A stretch of DNA of 64,000 nt from Flagellimonas marinaquae (GTDB lineage: Bacteria > Bacteroidota > Bacteroidia > Flavobacteriales > Flavobacteriaceae). Below are positions 25,868 to 33,272 of this stretch, piece by piece (positions within the stretch are counted from its first letter, which is position 1; each line of letters begins with the position of its first letter). A program made the translations under genes and the position numbers. The stretch spans positions 193,501-257,500 of the forward strand of contig NZ_RZMZ01000004.1 in the NCBI RefSeq assembly GCF_003992675.1, written 5' to 3'. Under the pieces are notes generated by a model that ran no database searches, was not told where the DNA came from, and saw nothing but the letters and a program-made list of their open reading frames with translations.

Positions 25868-27133
25868 ATGTTGTTCGTTTCTCGTTGGGGAGAAATATTG
25901 GACATAGCCCTTGCCGTCAAAAATGAAGGCTATCAGGTCAAAATGTTTATTGAGGATAGGGCATCGCGTGAAATTGGCAATGGTTTTGTGGCCAAGGCCA
26001 CGGATTGGAGAAAGCACGTAGAGTGGGCAGATTGTATCGTATTCGACTACACGGGATATGGTAAAATATGTGATGAACTGAGGGCTGCCGGCAAATTGGT
26101 CTTTGGGGGAACCCCGTATACCGACCGATTGGAGCTTGATCGTAATTTTGGACAATCCGAACTTCGGAGGCACAAAATAAAAACCTTGGCTTCCAAGGAT
26201 TTTGACTCCTTTTCTGAGGCCATAGCCCACATCCAAGCACATCCCAATGCCTATGTGTTAAAACCTTCGGGCGAGACACAGGAATTAAAACAGCTTTTGT
26301 TCGTGGGCAACGATGACCGTGGTCTGGACGTCATCCGAATGTTGTACGCCTATGAAAAATCGTGGGGCGATCGTTTTGGCACCTTTCAGTTGCAGCACAA
26401 GGTCAAAGGTATCGAAGTAGCCATCGGAGCCTACTTTAATGGAACCCGTTTTTTGACTCCTGTGAACATCACGTTTGAGCATAAAAAATTGTTTCCAAAA
26501 GAATTAGGTGTGTCAACTGGGGAAATGGGAACCAGTATGTTCTGGACAACGGATTCTCCTTTATTTCAAAAAACATTAAAACCTTTTGAACGTACCCTTG
26601 CCGAGCAAGGTTTTCGTGGCCATATTGATGTGAACTGTATCGTCAACGGAGTTGGTATTTATCCGTTGGAATTTACCTCACGTTTTGGATATCCGCAGGT
26701 GTTCATTCAACGGTCGGGTATTTTGGAACCTTTCGGAGGAATGCTCCAAGGGGTTGCGGCGGGTACCCAAAACCAGATACAGGTTAAAAAGGGATTTCAG
26801 GTAGGGGCCTACATTGTAGTTCCACCTTTCCCTTATGATGATAAAAAGACCTTTGAGCTATTTTCAAAAGATGCGGTAGTGGTATTCAAAAAGGACCAAA
26901 TGGATGGTGTTCACCCCATGCACGTTAAAAAAGTAAATGACCAATGGCTCATCACCGGAAATACGGGGATTGCCGTTTTGGTGACGGGCTCGGGCATCAC
27001 CATGCGCGATGCACAACGCAGTATGTACAACCGTATTCAAAACGTTATCGTCAACAATGGGTATTATCGTACCGATATTGGCGATCGTTGGCTGGAGGAT
27101 TCAGATAAATTATGGTCATGGGGTCTGCTGTAG
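25868..27133 (+). CDS. ATP-grasp ligase related to phosphoribosylamine-glycine ligase
   Basis: 421 residues. The order of segments resembles GAR synthetase (PurD): an N-terminal Rossmann-like part, a central ATP-grasp with PNAYVLKPSGETQ, and a metal-binding segment GFRGHIDVNCIVNGVGIYPLEFTSRFG shared in pattern. PurD's typical glycine-rich loops are altered, and the gene is not in a purine operon, so it is more likely a divergent carboxylate-amine ligase of unknown substrate. The ATG at 25868 is the only good start. It overlaps the following GNAT gene by 22 bp. Confidence 0.65.
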   Translation: MLFVSRWGEILDIALAVKNEGYQVKMFIEDRASREIGNGFVAKATDWRKHVEWADCIVFDYTGYGKICDELRAAGKLVFGGTPYTDRLELDRNFGQSELRRHKIKTLASKDFDSFSEAIAHIQAHPNAYVLKPSGETQELKQLLFVGNDDRGLDVIRMLYAYEKSWGDRFGTFQLQHKVKGIEVAIGAYFNGTRFLTPVNITFEHKKLFPKELGVSTGEMGTSMFWTTDSPLFQKTLKPFERTLAEQGFRGHIDVNCIVNGVGIYPLEFTSRFGYPQVFIQRSGILEPFGGMLQGVAAGTQNQIQVKKGFQVGAYIVVPPFPYDDKKTFELFSKDAVVVFKKDQMDGVHPMHVKKVNDQWLITGNTGIAVLVTGSGITMRDAQRSMYNRIQNVIVNNGYYRTDIGDRWLEDSDKLWSWGLL

Positions 27134-27600
27134 GTTCTGGGCAACATCAAAAACAGTTCTTAAAGTGGGAGGGACCACTGGATAGCTTTACGAAAGCCAT
27201 GCCAGAGGATTGGCCTCCCTATTTTCAGCATTGCTTCGAGGAATCCCAAAACAACATCGAACTGTTCGTGCTTACCGAAAAAGACCGTATCGTTGCTGGA
27301 GGAATGGTGTTTGAAGGTCTCCCTAGCGAGATGCAAGTATTTGCGGATGATCTAAGGGCCTATATTACAAAAGGGTATCTCTACATAGGGTACCTCTTTG
27401 TGGACAAAGCGTATAGAGGGCAACGGTTGGGAAGCCTTTGGTTGACCTGTATCAAGGGGCTTTATGGCAACAAAGGGTTCTGGCTCACCGTGGAAGACCC
27501 CGTACTTAGGGATTTTTATGAAAAGAATGATTTTAAGTGGGAGAAAACACTGGTCTATGATGGTAATTCCGAAGAGCTGTTGATCAGGAATCCCCTTTGA
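27112..27600 (+). CDS. GNAT-family N-acetyltransferase
   Basis: 162 residues. The acetyl-CoA-binding region is IGYLFVDKAYRGQRLGSLWL (strand 4 plus the R-G-x-R-L-G loop), and the C-terminal YEKNDFKWEKTLVYDG is the usual GNAT end. The start overlaps the ATP-grasp gene by 22 bp (ATG at 27112, another at 27118), so the two are probably translated together and act on the same metabolite. Ligation followed by acetylation is inference. Confidence 0.8.
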   Translation: MVMGSAVGSGQHQKQFLKWEGPLDSFTKAMPEDWPPYFQHCFEESQNNIELFVLTEKDRIVAGGMVFEGLPSEMQVFADDLRAYITKGYLYIGYLFVDKAYRGQRLGSLWLTCIKGLYGNKGFWLTVEDPVLRDFYEKNDFKWEKTLVYDGNSEELLIRNPL

Positions 27601-27622
27601 TTTTCCATCCTTTAGATGGATT

Positions 27623-28684
27623 TCAAGACGATTTAAAAGTGATGGTAAATGTTGTCCCTCGGTCAACTTCACTGTCTACTTCAATACTCGCACCATGGTC
27701 CGTTATCATTTGATGCACTAGGTAAAGTCCAACTCCTTTGCTGTCTTTCTCGTTATGGAACCGTTCATTGAGCTTAAAAATCAGATGACCTACCTTTTCC
27801 ATGTCGATCCCTCTGCCGTTATCCGTAAAACTGAGCGTCTTTTTTCCATTCTTGATGGCAGTTTTGATGGATATCTGGGGTGGAACCTCTGGCTTGGCAT
27901 ACTTTATCGAGTTGGTGATCAAATTCAAAAAAAGGCTTTCCAAACAGGTTTTGTTGAAGCTTATGGTGTCAAATGTGGAAAAATCAACATTAAAACTGGC
28001 ACCACTATGGGCTATCAAACGGCTAATGGAACGTTGGACCTGCTTTAGCACTTCACCAATGTGGAGGCTTTGAGAAATGGTCATTCCAACATCGTTGCTT
28101 TTAAAGGTGTCCAAATAGTCATTTAGCGTATCGTTTAGACCTGTGGCAGATAGTTTGATCAGTCCTAGGATTTCTTTGGTCTCGGCATGATCAATTTTGT
28201 TCATATCGATGATGTTTACCAAGGCCATTAGGTTGTTCAGGGGAGATCTTAGGTCATGCGAAGTGGAGTATGTAAGTTGTCGCAACTGCTTGTTGGTTTT
28301 GGACAGTTGGGTCATATGGGTCTTACGTTCTTGCTGTAACTTTTTGGTATAGGTAACATCCTTGGCGATGGCATAGACCAAGCTTTTCTCAGGTAATGGT
28401 ATGGAAGTCCAATGTAACCAAACCAATTCGCCGGATTTACACACATACCTGTTCTCAAAATGAACCAAAGGAACATTGTTCAATAACTTTTTCCGGTTTG
28501 TCGCTGTCTCCTCCCTGTCCTCGTCAAAGATAAATTCCGAAATTGGCCTGGATTTAAGTTCCTCTTCGCTGTAGCCCAATAATTGTTGGAATGCGGGATT
28601 GATCTCTACGAAGTAACCTGTATAATCTGCAATGCACAAACAGTCAATCGATTGGTTGAAAAAAGGTTCAAGGGCTTGGTTCAT
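27623..28684 (-). CDS. PAS-domain soluble histidine kinase
   Basis: About 353 residues from the ATG at 28684; a start at 28759 would add 25 residues. One PAS domain (NQSIDCLCIADYTGYFVEIN, QQLLGYSEEEL, WLHWTSIPLPEKSLVYAIA) leads through a coiled coil to the H-box YSTSHDLRSPLNNLMA. The ATPase domain has NLITNSIKYAKPE, SFTDNGRGIDM and GVGLYLVHQMI. No membrane segment. It follows the truncated haemoglobin on the same strand, suggesting it senses or responds to oxygen, NO or redox state, but no cofactor-binding residue is evident. Confidence 0.82.
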   Translation of the reverse strand: MNQALEPFFNQSIDCLCIADYTGYFVEINPAFQQLLGYSEEELKSRPISEFIFDEDREETATNRKKLLNNVPLVHFENRYVCKSGELVWLHWTSIPLPEKSLVYAIAKDVTYTKKLQQERKTHMTQLSKTNKQLRQLTYSTSHDLRSPLNNLMALVNIIDMNKIDHAETKEILGLIKLSATGLNDTLNDYLDTFKSNDVGMTISQSLHIGEVLKQVQRSISRLIAHSGASFNVDFSTFDTISFNKTCLESLFLNLITNSIKYAKPEVPPQISIKTAIKNGKKTLSFTDNGRGIDMEKVGHLIFKLNERFHNEKDSKGVGLYLVHQMITDHGASIEVDSEVDRGTTFTITFKSS

Positions 28685-28761
28685 GTGCAAGGTTAAGTTG
28701 GTTGAATGGTAGCCAAAAAAATAGGTATTTAGTTTGATGTTGGGCCGACCATTTATCAAGT

Positions 28762-29148
28762 TTAAGTATGTTGTTGTATGAATGCAATCTTTAATTGGAA
28801 CATTTCCGCCATTTTTGAGGCCCTGAATTTAGCTTCTTCTTCCTTTTCTCCATCAAAAAGCCCATCCAAAGTTGTAAAAAAGAGCAGTTTCCAGCGTTCA
28901 AAATGCACGGCTTGCAAAGGGAGGCGGGCATGTGGGGCGAACGGACTTCCCTTATAGGTATGCTCCTGTAACAGCACTGTTTGCCAAAAGCGGTACATCT
29001 TTTCCAAATGTTCGGGCCAGCGGTCTTGGATAACCTGGTTGAATATGGGCCCCAACAAGGCATCCTTGCGAACTTCTTCATAGAAGGTATCCACCATCAA
29101 ACGCACATCTTCGACCGTTGCTATCTTTTTCTTATTCATCTCATTCAT
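28762..29148 (-). CDS. Group III truncated haemoglobin
   Basis: 128 residues, the size of 2/2 haemoglobins. DVRLMVDTFYEEVRKDALLGPIF starts helices A/B, EHLEKMYRFWQTVLL follows, and PLQAVHFERWKLLFFTTLD carries the likely proximal (F8) His in the VHFERW segment that marks group III. The group usually handles NO or oxygen under microaerobic conditions. It follows RIC and two small membrane ORFs on the same strand, in a nitrosative-stress context. Confidence 0.87.
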   Translation of the reverse strand: MNEMNKKKIATVEDVRLMVDTFYEEVRKDALLGPIFNQVIQDRWPEHLEKMYRFWQTVLLQEHTYKGSPFAPHARLPLQAVHFERWKLLFFTTLDGLFDGEKEEEAKFRASKMAEMFQLKIAFIQQHT

Positions 29149-29152
29149 TTTT

Positions 29153-29224
29153 TCAGATTAGGTGCCCCAAGATGATGAATGTGTTGAATACTAGACTAAG
29201 TATCAGTAGATTGAAGGAGCTCAT
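29153..29224 (-). CDS. 23-residue single-helix membrane peptide
   Basis: A frame from the ATG at 29224 encodes MSSFNLLILSLVFNTFIILG plus HLI, one hydrophobic helix with almost no tail. It starts 5 bp after the stop of the 76-residue membrane protein and ends 4 bp before the haemoglobin start, so it fits the operon exactly. Short single-helix proteins often accompany respiratory complexes. The call rests on spacing and composition only. Confidence 0.35.
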   Translation of the reverse strand: MSSFNLLILSLVFNTFIILGHLI

Positions 29225-29229
29225 GGGCT

Positions 29230-29460
29230 TTAGTTGTGCCAAAACAGCCCCATTGTATGCCATGCAAAAATTGTGACAAGAAAAAGTAAAATCATTTTTA
29301 GAACCATCTCCAAGCCACCCATGAGCAGGACCATGGCCGCCGCAGAACCCAAACAGCTCTGTCCAATAATGGCGATGGCGGCGTAGCGCATTTGTCCTCT
29401 TTTGTATTCCCGAAAAAGTTTGGAATATATATTTTTCGGTACAACCGTACGATTATTCAT
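29230..29460 (-). CDS. Small two-helix membrane protein of the RIC/haemoglobin operon
   Basis: 76 residues: a basic N-terminus (NNRTVVPKNIYSKLFREYKR) and two membrane segments (YAAIAIIGQSCLGSAAAMVLLMGG and LKMILLFLVTIFAWHTMGLF, the latter with H and W). It starts 7 bp after the RIC stop. I do not recognise a named family. Its place suggests an accessory to respiration or NO detoxification. Confidence 0.55.
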   Translation of the reverse strand: MNNRTVVPKNIYSKLFREYKRGQMRYAAIAIIGQSCLGSAAAMVLLMGGLEMVLKMILLFLVTIFAWHTMGLFWHN

Positions 29461-29467
29461 AATATGC

Positions 29468-30193
29468 CTATTGCATTAATCGAGCTTCCAATATCTCCGC
29501 CTTGGGAAATAGTATGTTGTTTTCCAAGTAGATGTGGCGGTGCAAGTCGTCCTCAAATTCCTTCAACAGTGAAAAGGCAACCCTGTAGGTGTTGCAAGCA
29601 TCGGAAGGCGGGGTATAGTCTTGGCTCAGTTCCGCTATCTTTCGGAAACGCTCTCCTTCGTTATCGTGCTCTTCCATCATTACTTTGATGGGGGTACGCA
29701 CGGTCTGCTGCGGGGTGTTGCCCTGGGTTCGTGTATCAGCAAATCCATGCAGCATTTTGCGTATCCAAGGAAATAACACCAGTTCCTCCTTCTTCATGTG
29801 CATGGCCAATTCGCCGGCCGAGGCATGGAAGTGTTCCGAAATTTGATGTAGTTCGGGATGCTGTGTGCCATGGACCTTACAGAGTTTGATCAGATATTGT
29901 TTTAGGATGGGAATTTGCTGCTCCACATAGCTATGGTGTTTTTTCGCGATATAATCGATAAGCAAGTCCAACGGCCATGATTTAAAGTCTGGCTGATCTG
30001 TTTTTTCGGAGTTTTGCACAGCCTGAAGCTCTTCCAGAAGGTTTTCCAATGCTATTCCCTGTTTGGTTACTATCTCGAGCAGGGTGCGGTTTCCCTTGCA
30101 GCAAAAATCAATTTTATGGTTTTTGAATACTTGTGCGGTACGGTAATCTTCGGCTACCAATTCTCCAACGGTTTTTTCAATGGTATTGTTCAT
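29468..30193 (-). CDS. ric: RIC/ScdA di-iron protein for repair of iron-sulfur clusters
   Basis: 241 residues. The N-terminal ScdA domain has the signature FKNHKIDFCCKGNRTLLE with the CC pair. The hemerythrin-like domain supplies His and Glu ligands in YIAKKHHSYVEQQIPIL, FHASAGELAMHMKKEELVLF, VMMEEHDNEGERFRKI and DLHRHIYLENNILFPK. RIC proteins release iron to mend clusters damaged by NO or peroxide. An Rrf2 gene 56 bp upstream on the same strand is the probable regulator. Confidence 0.92.
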   Translation of the reverse strand: MNNTIEKTVGELVAEDYRTAQVFKNHKIDFCCKGNRTLLEIVTKQGIALENLLEELQAVQNSEKTDQPDFKSWPLDLLIDYIAKKHHSYVEQQIPILKQYLIKLCKVHGTQHPELHQISEHFHASAGELAMHMKKEELVLFPWIRKMLHGFADTRTQGNTPQQTVRTPIKVMMEEHDNEGERFRKIAELSQDYTPPSDACNTYRVAFSLLKEFEDDLHRHIYLENNILFPKAEILEARLMQ

Positions 30194-30249
30194 ATCACTA
30201 GGGGTTTTTATAATTCGGATAAAACGGTCCTTTATTAGTTTAAATTTTT

Positions 30250-30687
30250 TTACCTTTTTAAATAGGTCAAGCCCTCTTCCAGTCCAACTGCCAGTTCATA
30301 TAGACTGGTGTTTCTTAGCATGGTGCTGAGGTTGTTTCGGATATCCAAGAACCTATCATGAAGGGGGCAGGGCTTATGTTCGTTACATTCTTTGAGACCA
30401 AGACCGCAGCCCATATAAATTTTATCGCCATCAATGGCCTTTACGATCATGTTGAGTTTAACGGCGTCCATGTCTTCCCGTTCGATTTCAAAACCGCCAT
30501 GGGGCCCCTTTACCGAACGTACGATGTTGTTCCTGGTGAGCTGCTGCAAAACCTTGGCCGTAAAAGCAACGGGAGAATCTATCTCCTCTGCAATTTCGGT
30601 AACGCTTACACGTCTGCCTTCCAAGGATTGCAGGGCAATGTAGACTGCGGAGCGAATACCATATTCACAGGCTTTTGAAAACATCAT
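30250..30687 (-). CDS. Rrf2-family iron-sulfur regulator (NsrR-like)
   Basis: 145 residues. A winged-helix domain (KACEYGIRSAVYIALQS, AFTAKVLQQLTRNNIVRSVKG) is followed by three cysteines in MGCGLGLKECNEHKPCPLHD, spacing C-x6-C-x5-C, which fits a [2Fe-2S] or [4Fe-4S] site of NsrR/IscR/RirA proteins. It is upstream of RIC on the same strand and divergent from a second Rrf2 gene. NO or cluster status is the probable signal. Confidence 0.88.
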   Translation of the reverse strand: MMFSKACEYGIRSAVYIALQSLEGRRVSVTEIAEEIDSPVAFTAKVLQQLTRNNIVRSVKGPHGGFEIEREDMDAVKLNMIVKAIDGDKIYMGCGLGLKECNEHKPCPLHDRFLDIRNNLSTMLRNTSLYELAVGLEEGLTYLKR

Positions 30688-30706
30688 AGGGAACTTTTGT
30701 CAATAC

Positions 30707-30746
30707 AAAGATATATTAAAAAATTAAATCGGATTAAAATATCTTT
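30707..30746. promoter_or_regulatory. Inverted repeat between the two Rrf2 genes, candidate operator
   Basis: AAAGATATATTAA (30707-30719) faces TTAAAATATCTTT (30734-30746), almost a reverse complement, within the 84-bp divergent gap. Rrf2 regulators bind A+T-rich dyads. The general A+T richness makes chance more likely, hence a modest score. Confidence 0.4.
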
Positions 30747-30771
30747 TAATCTTTGATTTATATTCAAAACG

Positions 30772-31203
30772 ATGCTTTCCAATTCTTCAAAATATGCCAT
30801 AAAGGGAGTGCTATACTTGGCGCTCAACTCCGATGAAGACCATAAGATCATGGTGAGGGATATTTTTGAGGCGGTGCATGTCCCTGAGGCTTATTTGGCC
30901 AAACTGCTACAGGAACTTTCCAAAAAAGGGGTCATTTCGTCCACACGGGGACCCAAGGGAGGTTTTTATCTTAGTGCGCAGGACCGCAAAGGCACCTTGA
31001 TGGATATCGTTCGCGTCATCGATGGTGAGAAGAGGGTACATTCCTGTATTATGGGCAGTCGCAGCTGTGATATGGACAATCCCTGCGTACTCCATAAACA
31101 TGTGGGAAACACAACATCCAATTTTATCAGGGTGCTGGAACAGACCACTATCCTCGACCTTATCGAAGGAAAGCTCGATGTTGAAGAATTTTTCCCATCT
31201 TGA
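30772..31203 (+). CDS. Rrf2-family iron-sulfur regulator, second paralogue
   Basis: 143 residues. The winged helix reads SKYAIKGVLYLALNS and AYLAKLLQELSKKGVISSTR. Three cysteines follow in HSCIMGSRSCDMDNPCVLHK (C-x6-C-x5-C), the same spacing as the divergent paralogue at 30250-30687, although overall identity is low. Two sensors of one family facing each other over one operator region suggest cross-regulation or response to two thresholds of the same stress. Confidence 0.87.
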   Translation: MLSNSSKYAIKGVLYLALNSDEDHKIMVRDIFEAVHVPEAYLAKLLQELSKKGVISSTRGPKGGFYLSAQDRKGTLMDIVRVIDGEKRVHSCIMGSRSCDMDNPCVLHKHVGNTTSNFIRVLEQTTILDLIEGKLDVEEFFPS

Positions 31204-31467
31204 TCAAAGTGGTGTGAAAACCATTGAAGCCTATATTTTTCTTTGGATTCTGTCTATTCGAACAACAATTATTGCGGGGGGTTGGGTTGGCCTTTTTACC
31301 AAGAAACAAAACTGATGTAGGTCATTGGGTGCTAACCAAGAGATTTGGATTTTTATTAACGTGATTTTGGTTAAAATCTTAGTATTTTGACAAACTTAAA
31401 ATTTAACCTACGGGTGACTCCAGCGACAATTCCATTGCTTAATTTTGCACCCTAAATCTTTGAATAT

Positions 31468-32409
31468 ATGATTGTATGGATTCTGTTCCTTTTGGGGATC
31501 CTCATTTTTTTAGCGTTAGATCTTGGTGTATTCAATAAGAAGGCTCACGTCATCAGCGTTAAGGAAGCGTCTTTTTGGACAGCTGTGTGGGTGACGTTAT
31601 CGCTTTTGTTCACAGGGGTTATTTACTGGCTTTATGGAACGGGAAAAGTGGACAATGTCGATAGGCTTGCTCCAATGGATGCCAGTCTGAAATATCTCAC
31701 GGGTTACCTCATTGAGTTATCACTGAGTATAGATAATATTTTTGTGATAGCGGTCATCTTTACATCGTTTCAAATCCCCCAAAAATATCAGCATAGGGTC
31801 CTGTTTTGGGGTATCCTTGGGGCTATTGTCTTTAGGGCATTGATGATTTTCTTCGGTGTGGCCCTTATTAAGAAATTCAGCTTTACCACCTATATTTTCG
31901 GGGCATTTTTAATTTTGACGGCCCTACGGATGTTGTTTTCCAAAGAAAAGCCATTCAATCCAAAACAGTCTTTTGTGTACAGGAACCTGCGCAAGATCAT
32001 GCCTATCACTTCGCAGATGCAAGGTCAAAAGTTTTTCATCAAATTAAGGCATATTACTGCGGCAACACCCTTGTTCATTGCTTTGGTGGTCATAGAGTTT
32101 ACCGATATCCTGTTTGCTTTGGATAGTGTTCCAGCAATTTTGGCCATTACCTCAGACCCTTTTTTGGTCTTTAGTTCCAATATATTTGCCATTTTGGGCC
32201 TACGATCCATGTACTTTTTCTTGGCCCATATGATCGATAGATTCTACTATCTCAAATATAGTTTGGTGGCCATACTTAGTTTTGTTGGGATAAAATTGAT
32301 ATTGGCGCACCACTACACTTTTCCCGAATGGTTTTCTTTGGGCTTTATCGCTGTAGCTTTATTGACGGGTATTCTTGCATCCAAAAAGGAAGAAAAAACG
32401 ACCCTTTGA
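31468..32409 (+). CDS. TerC/Alx-family integral membrane protein
   Basis: 313 residues with about nine hydrophobic segments. The family marks are LIELSLSIDNIFVIAVIF and VIEFTDILFALDSVPAILAI, each with an acidic residue inside the membrane, and FAILGLRSMYFFLAHMIDRF. Alx/TerC proteins are linked to Mn2+ export, pH response or metal insertion into secreted proteins. The 264-bp leader has no yybP-ykoY-type riboswitch that I can see. It is the only gene of its transcript and converges with the DUF6671 gene 5 bp away. Confidence 0.88.
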   Translation: MIVWILFLLGILIFLALDLGVFNKKAHVISVKEASFWTAVWVTLSLLFTGVIYWLYGTGKVDNVDRLAPMDASLKYLTGYLIELSLSIDNIFVIAVIFTSFQIPQKYQHRVLFWGILGAIVFRALMIFFGVALIKKFSFTTYIFGAFLILTALRMLFSKEKPFNPKQSFVYRNLRKIMPITSQMQGQKFFIKLRHITAATPLFIALVVIEFTDILFALDSVPAILAITSDPFLVFSSNIFAILGLRSMYFFLAHMIDRFYYLKYSLVAILSFVGIKLILAHHYTFPEWFSLGFIAVALLTGILASKKEEKTTL

Positions 32410-32414
32410 TTGAT

Positions 32415-33269
32415 TCAAGGATTGCAATAATCGCAATATTGGGGATTTTCGTATGTCCTTTGGTTTGAACGCGTTTCCGTAAAGCCGCATTTTTGACAAG
32501 AATGTACATGGGCTTTCACGGATTTGGTAGGCATGCCACAATGTTCACAGGGCAACCCCCGCTGCACTCCTTGAATTGAAAAACCTGGAGCTTTGCATTT
32601 TGGACAGCACAATTTGATGTTTTTGACCAAATCCAAGGTGGCTTGCTCAATGGCCTTCATACGTGTAGGATTGTTCATGGCCCGCATATCGGTTTCTGCC
32701 ATTAAGACCCTCTCTTTTTTGAGTAGATGCTCCACCATGTTGGAGGTATCTTCGAATGAGGTAAAATCCTTCCAAACCTTTTGCGGCCCGTGTATGGTTT
32801 TGAGAATAATACCATGCTCTGGAGCCCCAATTTGTTTGGCAAAGGATTCAAATTCCCGCAAATCTTTGATTTCCCGCTTTTGATAATTCGTTTTTTCGGT
32901 CAAATGGCGGCCAACAATTTCGAGCTTATGTACGGTATCCGTTAACATCACCATTTCCTCGTTTCCCGGAATGAAAAAATAGGAAGGGTGGGGGCCAAAT
33001 GATCCTTCACTGGCCACCACCAAACTTCCCTTGACCAACTCAATTGCTTTTCTGGTTTTCGCCCGTAGTGCTTCAATGGGAGTACCTTTTCGCTGAATCT
33101 CTCCTGAAAAGCTTCCAAAGGCATCCGTGTTCAAACCTTCAACTACCTTACAGTGAACGTGTAGCTCTTTTTCCAGTAAGGGTGCCAAAACCCGCTCTTT
33201 GCCATGCATGGTGGCTATGGTCACGGTTCTCCCTGCAAAAAGATCATTTGCCTGGGCAGGTGCTTTCAT
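32415..33269 (-). CDS. DUF6671 family protein with C-terminal zinc-ribbon cysteines
   Basis: 284 residues. The N-terminal ~220 residues contain FAGRTVTIATMHGKE, GLNTDAFGSFSGE and ASEGSFGPHP, conserved in Bacteroidota and Cyanobacteria proteins labelled DUF6671. The C-terminus carries four CxxC-type pairs (CCPKC, CEHC, CQKC, CDYC), so it probably binds two zinc ions. It starts 3 bp after the dabA stop, indicating a role tied to inorganic-carbon uptake. No activity is known. Confidence 0.75.
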   Translation of the reverse strand: MKAPAQANDLFAGRTVTIATMHGKERVLAPLLEKELHVHCKVVEGLNTDAFGSFSGEIQRKGTPIEALRAKTRKAIELVKGSLVVASEGSFGPHPSYFFIPGNEEMVMLTDTVHKLEIVGRHLTEKTNYQKREIKDLREFESFAKQIGAPEHGIILKTIHGPQKVWKDFTSFEDTSNMVEHLLKKERVLMAETDMRAMNNPTRMKAIEQATLDLVKNIKLCCPKCKAPGFSIQGVQRGLPCEHCGMPTKSVKAHVHSCQKCGFTETRSNQRTYENPQYCDYCNP

Positions 33270-33272
33270 TCG

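Noticed and set aside
31204..31467. Possible yybP-ykoY manganese riboswitch before the TerC-family gene
   Set aside because: TerC relatives are often controlled by it, but I could not find the conserved paired loops in the leader.
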